DNA of 62,091 bases from Synergistaceae bacterium (GTDB lineage: Bacteria > Synergistota > Synergistia > Synergistales > Aminobacteriaceae). The position numbers and the translations under genes are program-made. The stretch lies in assembly GCA_017405525.1 (NCBI GenBank), contig JAFRAH010000033.1, forward strand, positions 1 to 62,091, given 5' to 3'. Positions 15,287 to 23,412 of this stretch are shown one piece after another. The notes beneath the pieces were generated by a model that did no database searches, was not told where the DNA came from, and saw only the letters and a list, made by a program, of their open reading frames with translations. The stretch's first letter is position 1; each line of letters starts with the position of its first letter.

Positions 15287-15709
15287 CTACTGAATCTGCC
15301 TGTCCATACTGCACGAACAAGGAAGAAGGTTGCTCACGTACTGGGCCGCCCCCGAAAGTACACCGTCATAGAACCCCTGCTTCATGTCTATGTACGATAT
15401 TGACTCCTTCAGCTCGTCAATCTGAGTCATGAGACGCTCCCTCGTCCGTGAAAGTATGAGCTTTCGTTCCGGGATGCTGGCTTCACCCTCAAGGCACAAG
15501 TTCATGTACTCCCTTATGTCGTTGATGCTCATTCCGCAGCGTCTGAGTTTACGGAGGCTCTTTATCCACTCTATGTCGTGCTCGTCGAATATACGGCGGT
15601 TAATGCTGTCTCTCTTGACGTTGGGGACAAGCCCGGCGTTACAGTAGAACTTGAGGCCCTGATAGGTCATCCCTGTTTCCCGGCAGGCCTGCATCATCGT
15701 GTAAATCAT
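15287..15709 (-). CDS. MerR-family transcriptional regulator
   Basis: 140 residues. N-terminal winged helix-turn-helix of the MerR type (3-70): TGMTYQGLKFYCNAGLV, then a RRIFDEHDIEWIKSLRKLRRCGMS wing-and-helix region. A dimerising coiled coil follows (about 75-120), and the tail ends in a short cysteine-bearing segment (LLPCSC). No full metal-site signature. It is transcribed divergently from the reductase/hydrolase operon, and the gap holds a promoter with the 19-bp spacer typical of MerR targets, so local control of that operon is likely. Confidence 0.9.
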   Translation of the reverse strand: MIYTMMQACRETGMTYQGLKFYCNAGLVPNVKRDSINRRIFDEHDIEWIKSLRKLRRCGMSINDIREYMNLCLEGEASIPERKLILSRTRERLMTQIDELKESISYIDMKQGFYDGVLSGAAQYVSNLLPCSCSMDRQIQ

Positions 15710-15740
15710 AAAGTCATCACTTCCATGAAAATTTTTCTGG

Positions 15741-15771
15741 TTGAGCGTTAATTACTGCCTGTTATTATAAT
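15741..15771 (+). promoter_or_regulatory. Promoter with 19-bp spacer (MerR type)
   Basis: TTGAGC (15741-15746) and a perfect TATAAT (15766-15771) are separated by 19 bp instead of 17. MerR proteins activate such promoters by untwisting the spacer. It faces the acetyltransferase gene, with the merR gene starting 32 bp away on the other strand. Confidence 0.6.
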
Positions 15772-15813
15772 TCCCAATACCCGGAAAATTTATACAAAGG
15801 AGGATTGCCACAG

Positions 15814-16335
15814 ATGATTACTTTGCGTGATGCATCGCCTGGTGATGCCGGGCATCTCTTGGAGGTTTACGCCCCCTATGTCATGAAGACGGCAATAACG
15901 TTCGAGTATGACGTTCCAGCTCTTGGGGAGTTCAGGAGCAGGATAGCCCGCACACTGGAGCGTTACCCGTACCTTGTCGCGCTCAATGACGGGAGGATTT
16001 CGGGCTATGCATACGGCGGCTCATTCGTCGGGAGGAAGGCCTATGAGCATTCGGCGGAAGTCTCGATCTATGTCGCTCAGGACTCACAGCGTCAGGGCAT
16101 TGGGAGGCTCCTCTACTCTGAGCTTGAGTCACGTCTTAAGGCTTCGGGAATCCTCAACCTCTACGCGTGCATAGCCTACCCTGAGACTGAGGACGAGTAC
16201 CTGACACGTAACAGCGTCGAGTTTCACGGGCATATGGGCTTCAGTCTTGCGGGGCACTTCCACGATTGCGGCTATAAGTTCGGCAGATGGTACTCGATGG
16301 TCTGGATGGAGAAGATTATCGGGGCTCACACATAA
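15814..16335 (+). CDS. GNAT N-acetyltransferase, phosphinothricin/methionine-sulfoximine type
   Basis: 173 residues from the ATG at 15814, 10 nt after a GGAGG; a TTG at 15805 lies too close to that site. GNAT fold with the acetyl-CoA pyrophosphate loop QDSQRQGIGRLLYSEL (about 89-104) and a late EFHGHMGF motif typical of the Pat/MnaT (YncA) group, which acetylate amino acid analogues such as methionine sulfoximine or other amines. First gene of the MerR-facing operon, followed 13 nt later by the flavodoxin-like reductase. The exact amine substrate cannot be read. Confidence 0.88.
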   Translation: MITLRDASPGDAGHLLEVYAPYVMKTAITFEYDVPALGEFRSRIARTLERYPYLVALNDGRISGYAYGGSFVGRKAYEHSAEVSIYVAQDSQRQGIGRLLYSELESRLKASGILNLYACIAYPETEDEYLTRNSVEFHGHMGFSLAGHFHDCGYKFGRWYSMVWMEKIIGAHT

Positions 16336-16348
16336 GGAGGAATGAGGA

Positions 16349-16867
16349 TTGTCCAGGATATTGATACTTAACGGTTCAGCGAGGAAGAACGGTAACACGG
16401 TCAAACTTGTCGAGGCATTCACGAGGGGTGCTGAGTCTTCCAGGAATGTCGTTGAGCGTTTCGACCTCTACGGAATGAAGATACAGGGATGCTTAGGCTG
16501 TGAGGGCTGTGCTCGTCCGGGAGTCAGGTCTGAGAGCCCCTGTGTCCAGAAAGATGACATGACACGGATATATGAGGCTTTCGCGCGTTCGGAGGTTGTG
16601 GTGTTCGCATCGCCTATATACTTCTGGGCTGTAACGGGAGTCCTCAAGACAGCATCTGACAGGCTATATGCTGAGCTGAGATGCTTAGGGCGTGAGGGAT
16701 TCCCCCGCAAGAGCGTCCTGCTGATGACTGCCGCCGGGCCAAGCTATGATGAGCCGGTCGAATGGTACAGGATATTCGAGCGTCATCTTGGGTGGACTAA
16801 TCTCGGTGAAGTTCTCGGAAGCGGCAAAGAAGAGGAAGCCTACAGTCTCGGAGCATCAATACACTAA
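16349..16867 (+). CDS. NADPH-dependent FMN reductase / flavodoxin-fold protein
   Basis: 172 residues. The N-terminal LILNGSARKNGNTVKL (4-19) is the FMN phosphate loop of the iron-sulfur-flavoprotein/NADPH-FMN-reductase group. A CLGCEGCARPG segment (about 48-58) supplies clustered cysteines seen in that subfamily, though a full 4Fe-4S ligand set is not certain. ASPIYFWAVTGVLKTASDRLY is the second flavin-contact region. TTG start with AAGGAGG upstream. Likely a cytoplasmic quinone or flavin reductase co-expressed with the acetyltransferase under MerR control. Confidence 0.88.
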   Translation: MSRILILNGSARKNGNTVKLVEAFTRGAESSRNVVERFDLYGMKIQGCLGCEGCARPGVRSESPCVQKDDMTRIYEAFARSEVVVFASPIYFWAVTGVLKTASDRLYAELRCLGREGFPRKSVLLMTAAGPSYDEPVEWYRIFERHLGWTNLGEVLGSGKEEEAYSLGASIH

Positions 16868-16883
16868 AGGAGGAGTTACGGCA

Positions 16884-17918
16884 ATGAAGAAAGTTTTTGC
16901 GCTTGTGGTTATGTTGTCGCTGTCAGTTCCGGCCTCAGCACTCAACATCAAGGAGCAGGGTATATTCTCGGCGGGCGGGACAGTAACAGAGCCTTTGCCG
17001 GGAGAGTTCAACGTGTCGGAGAACTGGCTTGATTTCTCCAGGGCAGGGAACACGGCACATGTTGACCACGCAAATGTCTTCTACCAGATTCCAGAGGGCG
17101 GGAACAAGACCCCGATAGTCTACCTTCATGGTTACGGGCAGACTCGGACGGGCTGGCAGGGTACTCCAGATAGGCGCGAGGGATGGAGCGATATTTTCCT
17201 CCGTGAGGGGCGGGCGGCATTCCTTGTTGACCAGCCGAGACGTGGGGCAGCAGGCTCAACCGTCAAGATCGTGAGCAACGACCAAGATACGCGGGCAAAC
17301 TCTACAGAGTTCAACCCCGGAGATCAGGCATGGTATACACACTTCAGGATAGGGCGCGGGACTCCTAACCGCTACGAGGGGAGTCAGTTCCCGGCGGGTG
17401 AAGAAGCGTTGAACCAGTTTTTGCGTCAGATGGCACCGAACACAGGCAATTATGATGTCGTGGTTTTCGGCGAGGCATTGAGCGCGGTGCTGTCTGAAGT
17501 CCACAGGATGACGGGCAAGAAGGCTGTCTACCTGACACATTCGCAGGGAGGACGTGTAGGGTGGCAGACAGACACGGAGAACATGGCCGCGATTGTTGCG
17601 ATTGAACCGGGCTTTGCTCCTGAAGTGGGAAGCGAGACCTACAAGAAATTCGTTGCGGCAAAAATCCCGATGGTATTCTACTTTGGCGACTACATAGAGA
17701 ACGGCCCGGAAGACATCAAGAGCACCGCATTCTGGAAGAGCGTGCTTGAGCAGTGCCGGGATTTCGCGAGACACTACAACGAGGACGGAGGAGATGCAAC
17801 GGTCATATATCTTCCTGACGAGGGCATAAGGGGCAACAGTCATTTCATGTTCCAAGAACTCAACAACAGGGAGATAGCCGCTCACATAGAGAGATGGCTT
17901 GAGTCAAAGGGGCTGTAG
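16884..17918 (+). CDS. Exported alpha/beta hydrolase
   Basis: 344 residues from the ATG at 16884, which has AAGGAGG upstream and gives a signal peptide (MKKVFALVVMLSLSV, cleavage after ASA). PIVYLHGYGQTRTGW is the oxyanion-hole region and YLTHSQGGRVGW contains the nucleophile elbow (S in HSQGG). A late RGNSHFMFQEL supplies the catalytic histidine. This layout matches esterase-like hydrolases often found beside flavin reductases in Synergistota and gut clostridia. The substrate is not known. Confidence 0.85.
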   Translation: MKKVFALVVMLSLSVPASALNIKEQGIFSAGGTVTEPLPGEFNVSENWLDFSRAGNTAHVDHANVFYQIPEGGNKTPIVYLHGYGQTRTGWQGTPDRREGWSDIFLREGRAAFLVDQPRRGAAGSTVKIVSNDQDTRANSTEFNPGDQAWYTHFRIGRGTPNRYEGSQFPAGEEALNQFLRQMAPNTGNYDVVVFGEALSAVLSEVHRMTGKKAVYLTHSQGGRVGWQTDTENMAAIVAIEPGFAPEVGSETYKKFVAAKIPMVFYFGDYIENGPEDIKSTAFWKSVLEQCRDFARHYNEDGGDATVIYLPDEGIRGNSHFMFQELNNREIAAHIERWLESKGL

Positions 17919-17985
17919 TGTAGAAAAGATTGCTTGTTATAGGGTACAATTGGCCTCATCCAACGGTTAAAGGGAGGTTTTACGA

Positions 17986-18435
17986 TTGCCATCATTGAAC
18001 GACAAGCTGGAAATCATGGAGCTGTTCGACAGATACCTTCTATGCCTTGATGAGCGAAGGTTCAGCATTGACGAATTTGCAAAGATATTCACTCAGGACG
18101 TAAAAATATCTATGCCGTCAAAAATGCCCTCAATGAAAAGAGCGAACGGCTTGAAGGAATTACGTGATGTTTATGCGTCTGTCATGTTGCAGAGCGGTTT
18201 CACTCACCATGTTTCGAGCGATTACGTCTTTGATTTCGTATCGGACGCAGAGGCCAATGTGAGGTGCAATATGTCCGTCTACTACAATCTTTTCGACAAA
18301 GACATCTCCGGCGGACAAAGGTCTAATTTCCTGATTTCAGCCGTGAATTTCCGCGCTGTATCAGTCAGTGCAAAATGGCAGATAAAGGAGCTTGCAGTAA
18401 ACGTGAAATGTTCCTACCGTCTGCCTGTAATTTAA
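17986..18435 (+). CDS. SnoaL-like (NTF2-fold) protein
   Basis: 149 residues, no signal peptide. The layout is that of the SnoaL_4-type NTF2-like family: an N-terminal helix (DKLEIMELFDRYLLCLDERRF), FAKIFTQDVKISMPS, a mid-region SGFTHHVSSDYVFDF with paired histidines in the pocket, and beta strands to the end. Family members are isomerases, hydratases or ligand binders; no specific activity can be given. TTG start 12 nt after a GGGAGG site. It sits between exported esterases, 12 bp before the carboxylesterase. Confidence 0.7.
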   Translation: MPSLNDKLEIMELFDRYLLCLDERRFSIDEFAKIFTQDVKISMPSKMPSMKRANGLKELRDVYASVMLQSGFTHHVSSDYVFDFVSDAEANVRCNMSVYYNLFDKDISGGQRSNFLISAVNFRAVSVSAKWQIKELAVNVKCSYRLPVI

Positions 18436-18447
18436 GGAGGCAATATC

Positions 18448-20082
18448 ATGAAACGCAAAGTTTTCGCATGTATGTTCGTCGTTATGGCTCTAGCAGGCTC
18501 GGCATTCGCTGAGATTCTCGCGGGCCCCGGCATCGCAGTGGTCGACACAGAGTCCGGGAAACTTCAGGGCTACATCCGCAACGGCATCTACACCTATCAC
18601 GGAGTGCCCTACGCCCAAGCCGAACGCTTCATGCCCCCCGCGAAAGTCCCGGCATGGGACGGAATCCGTCTCGCGCTGAACTACGGCACAATGTCCCCGC
18701 AGGACACTTCACCCGAAGGCGACATATTCCCCCCTCATTACTTCTGGCCTCACTGGGAGCCCCGCATACTCGTCCAGAGCTTCAACTGTCAGAACCTCAA
18801 CATCTGGACTCCCGGACTCGATGACGGGAAACGCCCCGTAATGGTCTGGCTACACGGCGGCGGCCACATGATGGGTGCTGCAACTGTCGAGGACGTTTAC
18901 GACGGCGAGAACTTGTCCCGGAAAGGCAATGTCGTTGTTGTCAGCGTCAATCACAGGCTTAACCTTGAGGGTTTCCTGAACTTGTCGGCTTATGGTGAGA
19001 AGTACAAGGACTCGTTCAACCAGAGCACAAGGGACATAGTAGCTTCCCTCGAATGGATACGGGACAATATCGCAAAGTTCGGAGGAGACCCTGACAACGT
19101 TACCCTTTTCGGGCAGTCAGGAGGGGCGGCGAAAATCATAACCCTCATGGCCACACCGGCCTCAAAGGGACTGTTCCACAAGGCAATACTCGAAAGCGGC
19201 GCAACTGAAGACTCAGGAATGACACTAACACCCAAAGAGATTAGCCTTTACGTTACGGAGCTCACACTAAAGAACTTGGGCATATCTCCGGAGGAAATCG
19301 ACAGGATTAAGGACGTTCCTTATTCTGAGCTTGCGGCGGCCTCGAACAAGGCACTCGCTCAGGTCGCAGAGGAACGCAACATCATTAACGCATTGGGCGG
19401 AAGGTCTCTCATGTGGTGCCCGGTTGTTGACGGAGTATATATCACTGAGAACCCGGCAGAAACGAAATTTGTCGAGCAGGCTAAAGACATTCCCATAATC
19501 ATCGGCACGGCACTAAATGAATGGGTCTCCATGCCCCTCCTCGCGAACATGGCCGTAACTCAGAGCGACAACAAAAATTATTGGGACGACGCGAAAGTAG
19601 GGGAGATGCTCAGGGAGAAATACGGCGAAAAGTCGGAAGCTGTAGCTAGTGCGTTCCTGAAGGCTTATCCCTACAAGAAGAAGGCTGATGCTCTCTATGT
19701 CGACTCATGGCTGAGGTCAAGGGCAAAGAAGGTTGCTGCCCTCAAAGCTGACCAGGGAGGCGCGCCGGTCTTCACGTACGTCTTCACGTGGGAGACCCCC
19801 ATAATGGGAGGCTACGCAATGGCCTATCACTGCTCGGAGCTCCCGTTCGTGTTCAACAACATAGCACTCTCGGAGATGGCGACAGGTGGCGGCGAAAAGG
19901 CTCAGGCACTCGCGGACAAGATGAGCCAGGCATGGATAGACTTCGCACGTTCGGGCAATCCTGGATGGGAGGCATATACCCGCGACAACGGAGCTACGAT
20001 GCTGTTCGACGATGAGCCCATACTCACCTACCATCATGATGACGAGCTGATTAGCATTCTTGTTCCTGACTATGTGTACTAG
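18448..20082 (+). CDS. Exported type B carboxylesterase
   Basis: 544 residues, signal peptide cleaved after AFA (about residue 21). Type B carboxylesterase/para-nitrobenzyl-esterase fold: NGIYTYHGVPYAQAERF near the start, VMVWLHGGGHMMG oxyanion hole (about 131-143), nucleophile elbow FGQSGG with S224 (the common form is GESAGG), and a late AYHCSELPF catalytic histidine. It would hydrolyse carboxylic esters outside the cytoplasm. ATG preceded by AAGGAGG. The next hydrolase gene overlaps its end, so the two are translated together. Confidence 0.93.
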   Translation: MKRKVFACMFVVMALAGSAFAEILAGPGIAVVDTESGKLQGYIRNGIYTYHGVPYAQAERFMPPAKVPAWDGIRLALNYGTMSPQDTSPEGDIFPPHYFWPHWEPRILVQSFNCQNLNIWTPGLDDGKRPVMVWLHGGGHMMGAATVEDVYDGENLSRKGNVVVVSVNHRLNLEGFLNLSAYGEKYKDSFNQSTRDIVASLEWIRDNIAKFGGDPDNVTLFGQSGGAAKIITLMATPASKGLFHKAILESGATEDSGMTLTPKEISLYVTELTLKNLGISPEEIDRIKDVPYSELAAASNKALAQVAEERNIINALGGRSLMWCPVVDGVYITENPAETKFVEQAKDIPIIIGTALNEWVSMPLLANMAVTQSDNKNYWDDAKVGEMLREKYGEKSEAVASAFLKAYPYKKKADALYVDSWLRSRAKKVAALKADQGGAPVFTYVFTWETPIMGGYAMAYHCSELPFVFNNIALSEMATGGGEKAQALADKMSQAWIDFARSGNPGWEAYTRDNGATMLFDDEPILTYHHDDELISILVPDYVY

Positions 20083-20995
20083 GCATTTCGTTTTTGCCCT
20101 GCTGATGGTTCTTGCCATGTCCTGCGGGGCATCTGCTCTTGAGGCCGTGAATGAGCACACGAGAATCAGCGACATAGTGAGCAACCCTGCCTTACGTGGA
20201 TTCGGGAGGCTTCTCTTCCCGGTGAACGAGTACTACTACAGCGGCAAAACTCTCGGTGATTTGCGCTTGACATGGTACAGCAACATCAAGCCCTCAAGGA
20301 CTGTCGACATAGTGAGCTATCTTCTCGGTGAAGTCGAGGCAGGAAGGCAGGTGTTCTACCCGATATACCCTGCTGATGACGCGCGGGCAAAGGATACAGG
20401 GCTGTTCTTCTTTCGTGGCAAGGCTGGGGCAAAATTCGCGGTCTGCAACGCCGGAGGAGGCTTCGTATTTGTCGGGGCTATGCATGACAGTTTCCCCCAT
20501 GCCCTCGAACTCTCACGGAAGGGCTATAACGCCTTTGCACTAATCTACAGGCCGGGAGCTGACACAGCATGTGAGGACTTGGCGCGGGCAATAGCATTCA
20601 TTCACGAACACGCCGGAGAACTTGAGGTTGACGTTAGGGGCTATTCACTCTGGGGAGGCTCAGCAGGTGCAAGGATGGCAGCATGGCTTGGAACTTACGG
20701 CACTGAAGCGTTCGGTGAAAGAGCATATCCCCGTCCTTCGGCTGTAGTGATGCAGTACACCGGGCTTAGCGAGGTTACCGGCCATGAGCCACCGACCTAT
20801 GCATGTGTCGGAACGTCTGACGGAATAGCTCCCTACAAGGTCATGCAGAACAGGATTAACGCCATCAAGGCCAACGGTACGGACGCAATGATTGAGGTTT
20901 TCCCCGGACTGTCTCACGGTTTTGGTCTCGGTGAAGAAACTGCAGCTGAAGGCTGGCTCAACAATGCCGTGAAATTTTGGGAGATGCACCAATAA
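20072..20995 (+). CDS. Exported alpha/beta hydrolase (esterase/lipase-like)
   Basis: 307 residues, with the ATG at 20072 inside the end of the carboxylesterase gene (11-bp overlap) and a signal peptide (VFALLMVLAMSCGASA). CNAGGGFVFVG is the oxyanion region, SLWGGSAGARMA holds the nucleophile (GGSAG), TSDGIAP gives a plausible acid and GLSHGFG the histidine: a complete BD-FAE/esterase-type triad. No ribosome site of its own is obvious, which fits translational coupling. It ends before a terminator, closing the MerR-facing hydrolase operon. Confidence 0.85.
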   Translation: MCTRHFVFALLMVLAMSCGASALEAVNEHTRISDIVSNPALRGFGRLLFPVNEYYYSGKTLGDLRLTWYSNIKPSRTVDIVSYLLGEVEAGRQVFYPIYPADDARAKDTGLFFFRGKAGAKFAVCNAGGGFVFVGAMHDSFPHALELSRKGYNAFALIYRPGADTACEDLARAIAFIHEHAGELEVDVRGYSLWGGSAGARMAAWLGTYGTEAFGERAYPRPSAVVMQYTGLSEVTGHEPPTYACVGTSDGIAPYKVMQNRINAIKANGTDAMIEVFPGLSHGFGLGEETAAEGWLNNAVKFWEMHQ

Positions 20996-21016
20996 CATCA
21001 AGTATGAATTTTTTTG

Positions 21017-21048
21017 CGGGCTTGCTGTAATGGCAGGCTCGTTTTTTT
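21017..21048 (+). terminator. Rho-independent terminator
   Basis: CGGGCTTGC pairs with GCAGGCTCG (two G-U pairs) around a short loop and is followed by seven Ts. It closes the hydrolase operon. Confidence 0.8.
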
Positions 21049-21064
21049 AGGAGGAATACAAACA

Positions 21065-23035
21065 ATGCGAAAATTATTGCTGGCTGTGTTGATGCTCTCT
21101 TTCTGTGTGAGTTCATGGGCTGAAGTCTCGTCTCAGGATCTCAGGAGGACAAGCTCAGAACGTGATGCAGAAATTGAGCGTGCTATCCGTGAGATTGGGG
21201 GGACTGTCTCGGAGATGGACAGGGTGAATTTCCGGGACGGCCTCAAAAAGGGAGAACACAGCTTCATGAGGCTCTACAATGACCGCTGGAAGGCTCTCGG
21301 AATGTCCGCAAGACTTGAGAAGGCCGTTAATGATGCAATTGACGACAAGAAGAAAGAAATGATGATTGGCACTGCAGGGCTTCAGCTTGCCACAAACTGG
21401 GGAAACGTCATCAATGACATTCAGGAGTCCATAGCGTTCAAGTTTGCAGACACATACGATGATTTTCTGGGAGACCTTGAGGAGAAATGGGGCAGCTCAC
21501 TTGAGACAGAGATAGCCGAGTTCTACCGCCGGGCAAGCATCATGCTCATAGCCGCCGACAAGAACCCAATGGTGAAAGCCTACATCAGGCAGGACAAGAC
21601 AGCCCAAAGGAACGGTGAAAGGATACTCGAAGAAGTCAGCGCGAAACTTGAGGCACGTTACCCCGACCTGAAGCTCTCAGGTGCAACAGCCGCAGGAGGT
21701 ATAGCGTTAATCTTCAGGAGGCAGCTCACGAACTACCTTGCACGTTTCGCCGGGAAGACCGTAATCTGGAACAAGGTCGCGGCCAGCGCGGCAGGCAAGC
21801 TCGTGGGTCATACGCTCCCAATAATCGGCTGGGCTATGACGCTCTGGACCGTCTACGATGTCGCCTCAGTCGCAATGAACGCTGAGGATGACGTTCGGAA
21901 GATGCTCATTGAACGCAACATGAACATGTATTCCCACGAGATGCCGGGGATTTACTGGGACGTTATGGAGCCCTATGTTATGGACGTTTTGGTGTCGTCC
22001 TACGGTGTCTTGCAGAACACGAGGCGGCAGGCTCTCGAATTTGCCGATGACCCCCGGATTATCGAGCTCAGCAGGGGGCTCAATGACTCGGAGATAGTGA
22101 GCTTTGCCGAAAGAATATCATCTGCCGTTGAGATTTTAGGGAGCGACAAATACGACTATGTTATCGAGAATTTCGGGGCAATGATCAAGGATGCCTCATC
22201 ACAGAATTTCCGGCGGCTTATGAACGTCCTGCAGCAGGAAAATATCTCTCAAGCCAAAGAATGGATAGACCTTGCAGGCACTCAGTACTACGACTTCTAC
22301 GCTCTGTTCCCCCATGAGGTGTGGGAGAAGTACCCTCCTTCAACGTCATCACTTGAGCTGCTCTCATGGATGGCAGGCAAGTTGACCCCCGGCGCAAGAG
22401 CTACAGCCTCAAAGCTCACAGCCTCAGACCTCCAGTGGATCATCAGGGAGCTCCCGGAAAGGTATGTTCCCCAGCTCTTCACGGGACGCGGGGACGAATC
22501 GGCGGCAATACACTACGAGATTTCCCGGCTCTCGGAGATCAGCGACAAGGAGGCACGAAAACCCTACATGAGCGTGTGGGAGTACAGGTGGGCTAAGTAC
22601 AGTCTCTACGTCATCACCGCAGGGGTTATGTTGTTTGTGATTGTCGTTCTGAGATTGACACTCCCGCTAATCACGATGATGTTCAGGAGAAAGTCAAGAA
22701 GTGGCGATAAATCCGGGCAGGTCATAATCAACGTCCCGCCTCAGCTCCCGCAGTTCCCGCAGATTCAGCCCGCTAATATCCCTCCTGTGAGCCTCGTGAA
22801 GAAATATGACGTTAAGCTCAGAATATCCCCCAGCCTTATCGATGATATAAGACGGACTCAATGGGACATCTCGCAGATGATACTTCCCTCGGACAACGGG
22901 ACATACATATTCAGCGTCAGACTTGAGAGCCTCGACTATCTAGCATGGTGGGCATCAAAGCATAAAGAGAGCATTGAAGTCATACAGCCCGAAGAACTCA
23001 GGCACATAATCACGGAAGGAGCAAGCAACTCATGA
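21065..23035 (+). CDS. Exported/membrane protein with a C-terminal WYL-extension-like domain
   Basis: 656 residues; not a family I can name. Signal peptide (cleavage near WAE, residue 19), a long mostly helical exported part (about 20-510), a hydrophobic stretch near 210-270 containing small-residue helices, one strong transmembrane helix near residue 520-545 (YSLYVITAGVMLFVIVVLR), then a proline-rich linker. The last ~70 residues (VKLRISPSLIDDIRRTQWD to EELRHIITE) resemble the C-terminal WCX extension of WYL regulators, including the LDYLAWWASKH helix and VIQPEEL strand; the WYL regulator at 23318-24328 has a comparable ending. Topology puts that domain in the cytoplasm. ATG with TTAGGAGGAA upstream. 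Overlaps the YbjQ gene by four bases. Confidence 0.75.
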   Translation: MRKLLLAVLMLSFCVSSWAEVSSQDLRRTSSERDAEIERAIREIGGTVSEMDRVNFRDGLKKGEHSFMRLYNDRWKALGMSARLEKAVNDAIDDKKKEMMIGTAGLQLATNWGNVINDIQESIAFKFADTYDDFLGDLEEKWGSSLETEIAEFYRRASIMLIAADKNPMVKAYIRQDKTAQRNGERILEEVSAKLEARYPDLKLSGATAAGGIALIFRRQLTNYLARFAGKTVIWNKVAASAAGKLVGHTLPIIGWAMTLWTVYDVASVAMNAEDDVRKMLIERNMNMYSHEMPGIYWDVMEPYVMDVLVSSYGVLQNTRRQALEFADDPRIIELSRGLNDSEIVSFAERISSAVEILGSDKYDYVIENFGAMIKDASSQNFRRLMNVLQQENISQAKEWIDLAGTQYYDFYALFPHEVWEKYPPSTSSLELLSWMAGKLTPGARATASKLTASDLQWIIRELPERYVPQLFTGRGDESAAIHYEISRLSEISDKEARKPYMSVWEYRWAKYSLYVITAGVMLFVIVVLRLTLPLITMMFRRKSRSGDKSGQVIINVPPQLPQFPQIQPANIPPVSLVKKYDVKLRISPSLIDDIRRTQWDISQMILPSDNGTYIFSVRLESLDYLAWWASKHKESIEVIQPEELRHIITEGASNS

Positions 23036-23412
23036 ACGGCATCACACTAAGCACCGGGGCATTTCCCCCTTCAGGAACTCAGGAGCTCGGAATAATCTAC
23101 GGAGTAAGCTGCCTGAGCTCTAACTTTTTCCGCGACACTAAGGAGACCATCAAGAATGTTACTGTTGGCGGTGAACTCAGGAGCTACACGGCCATGATAC
23201 AGAAGGGCATCAAGCTCGCTGAAGAGAGGCTCAAGGAAGAGGCGGCCACTCTCGGAGCTGATGGGGTATTCGGCGTAAAGATAGCTTCCCCGCAGGTCTC
23301 AGCAGGTGCGGCGGAAATCATAGTGTACGGTACAGCATACAGGTACGTTCTGCCAGCTCCCGGACCATCCCCACAAGTTCATGGGGCTCAAGTGCCACAG
23401 CGTCAGGACTAG
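23032..23412 (+). CDS. YbjQ/UPF0145-family protein
   Basis: 126 residues. Contains the family phrases GIIYGVSCLSSNFFRD (about 19-34), GGELRSYTAMIQKGIKLAEERL (46-67) and AATLGADGVFGVKI (71-84). Members form small pentameric beta-rich proteins once called heavy-metal-binding domains; function remains unclear. ATG overlaps the stop of the membrane protein (ATGA). The last 95 bases also encode, on the opposite strand, the end of the WYL regulator; the final ~20 residues (proline- and glutamine-rich) lie past the conserved domain, so the overlap may be the product of stop-codon loss. Confidence 0.85.
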   Translation: MNGITLSTGAFPPSGTQELGIIYGVSCLSSNFFRDTKETIKNVTVGGELRSYTAMIQKGIKLAEERLKEEAATLGADGVFGVKIASPQVSAGAAEIIVYGTAYRYVLPAPGPSPQVHGAQVPQRQD

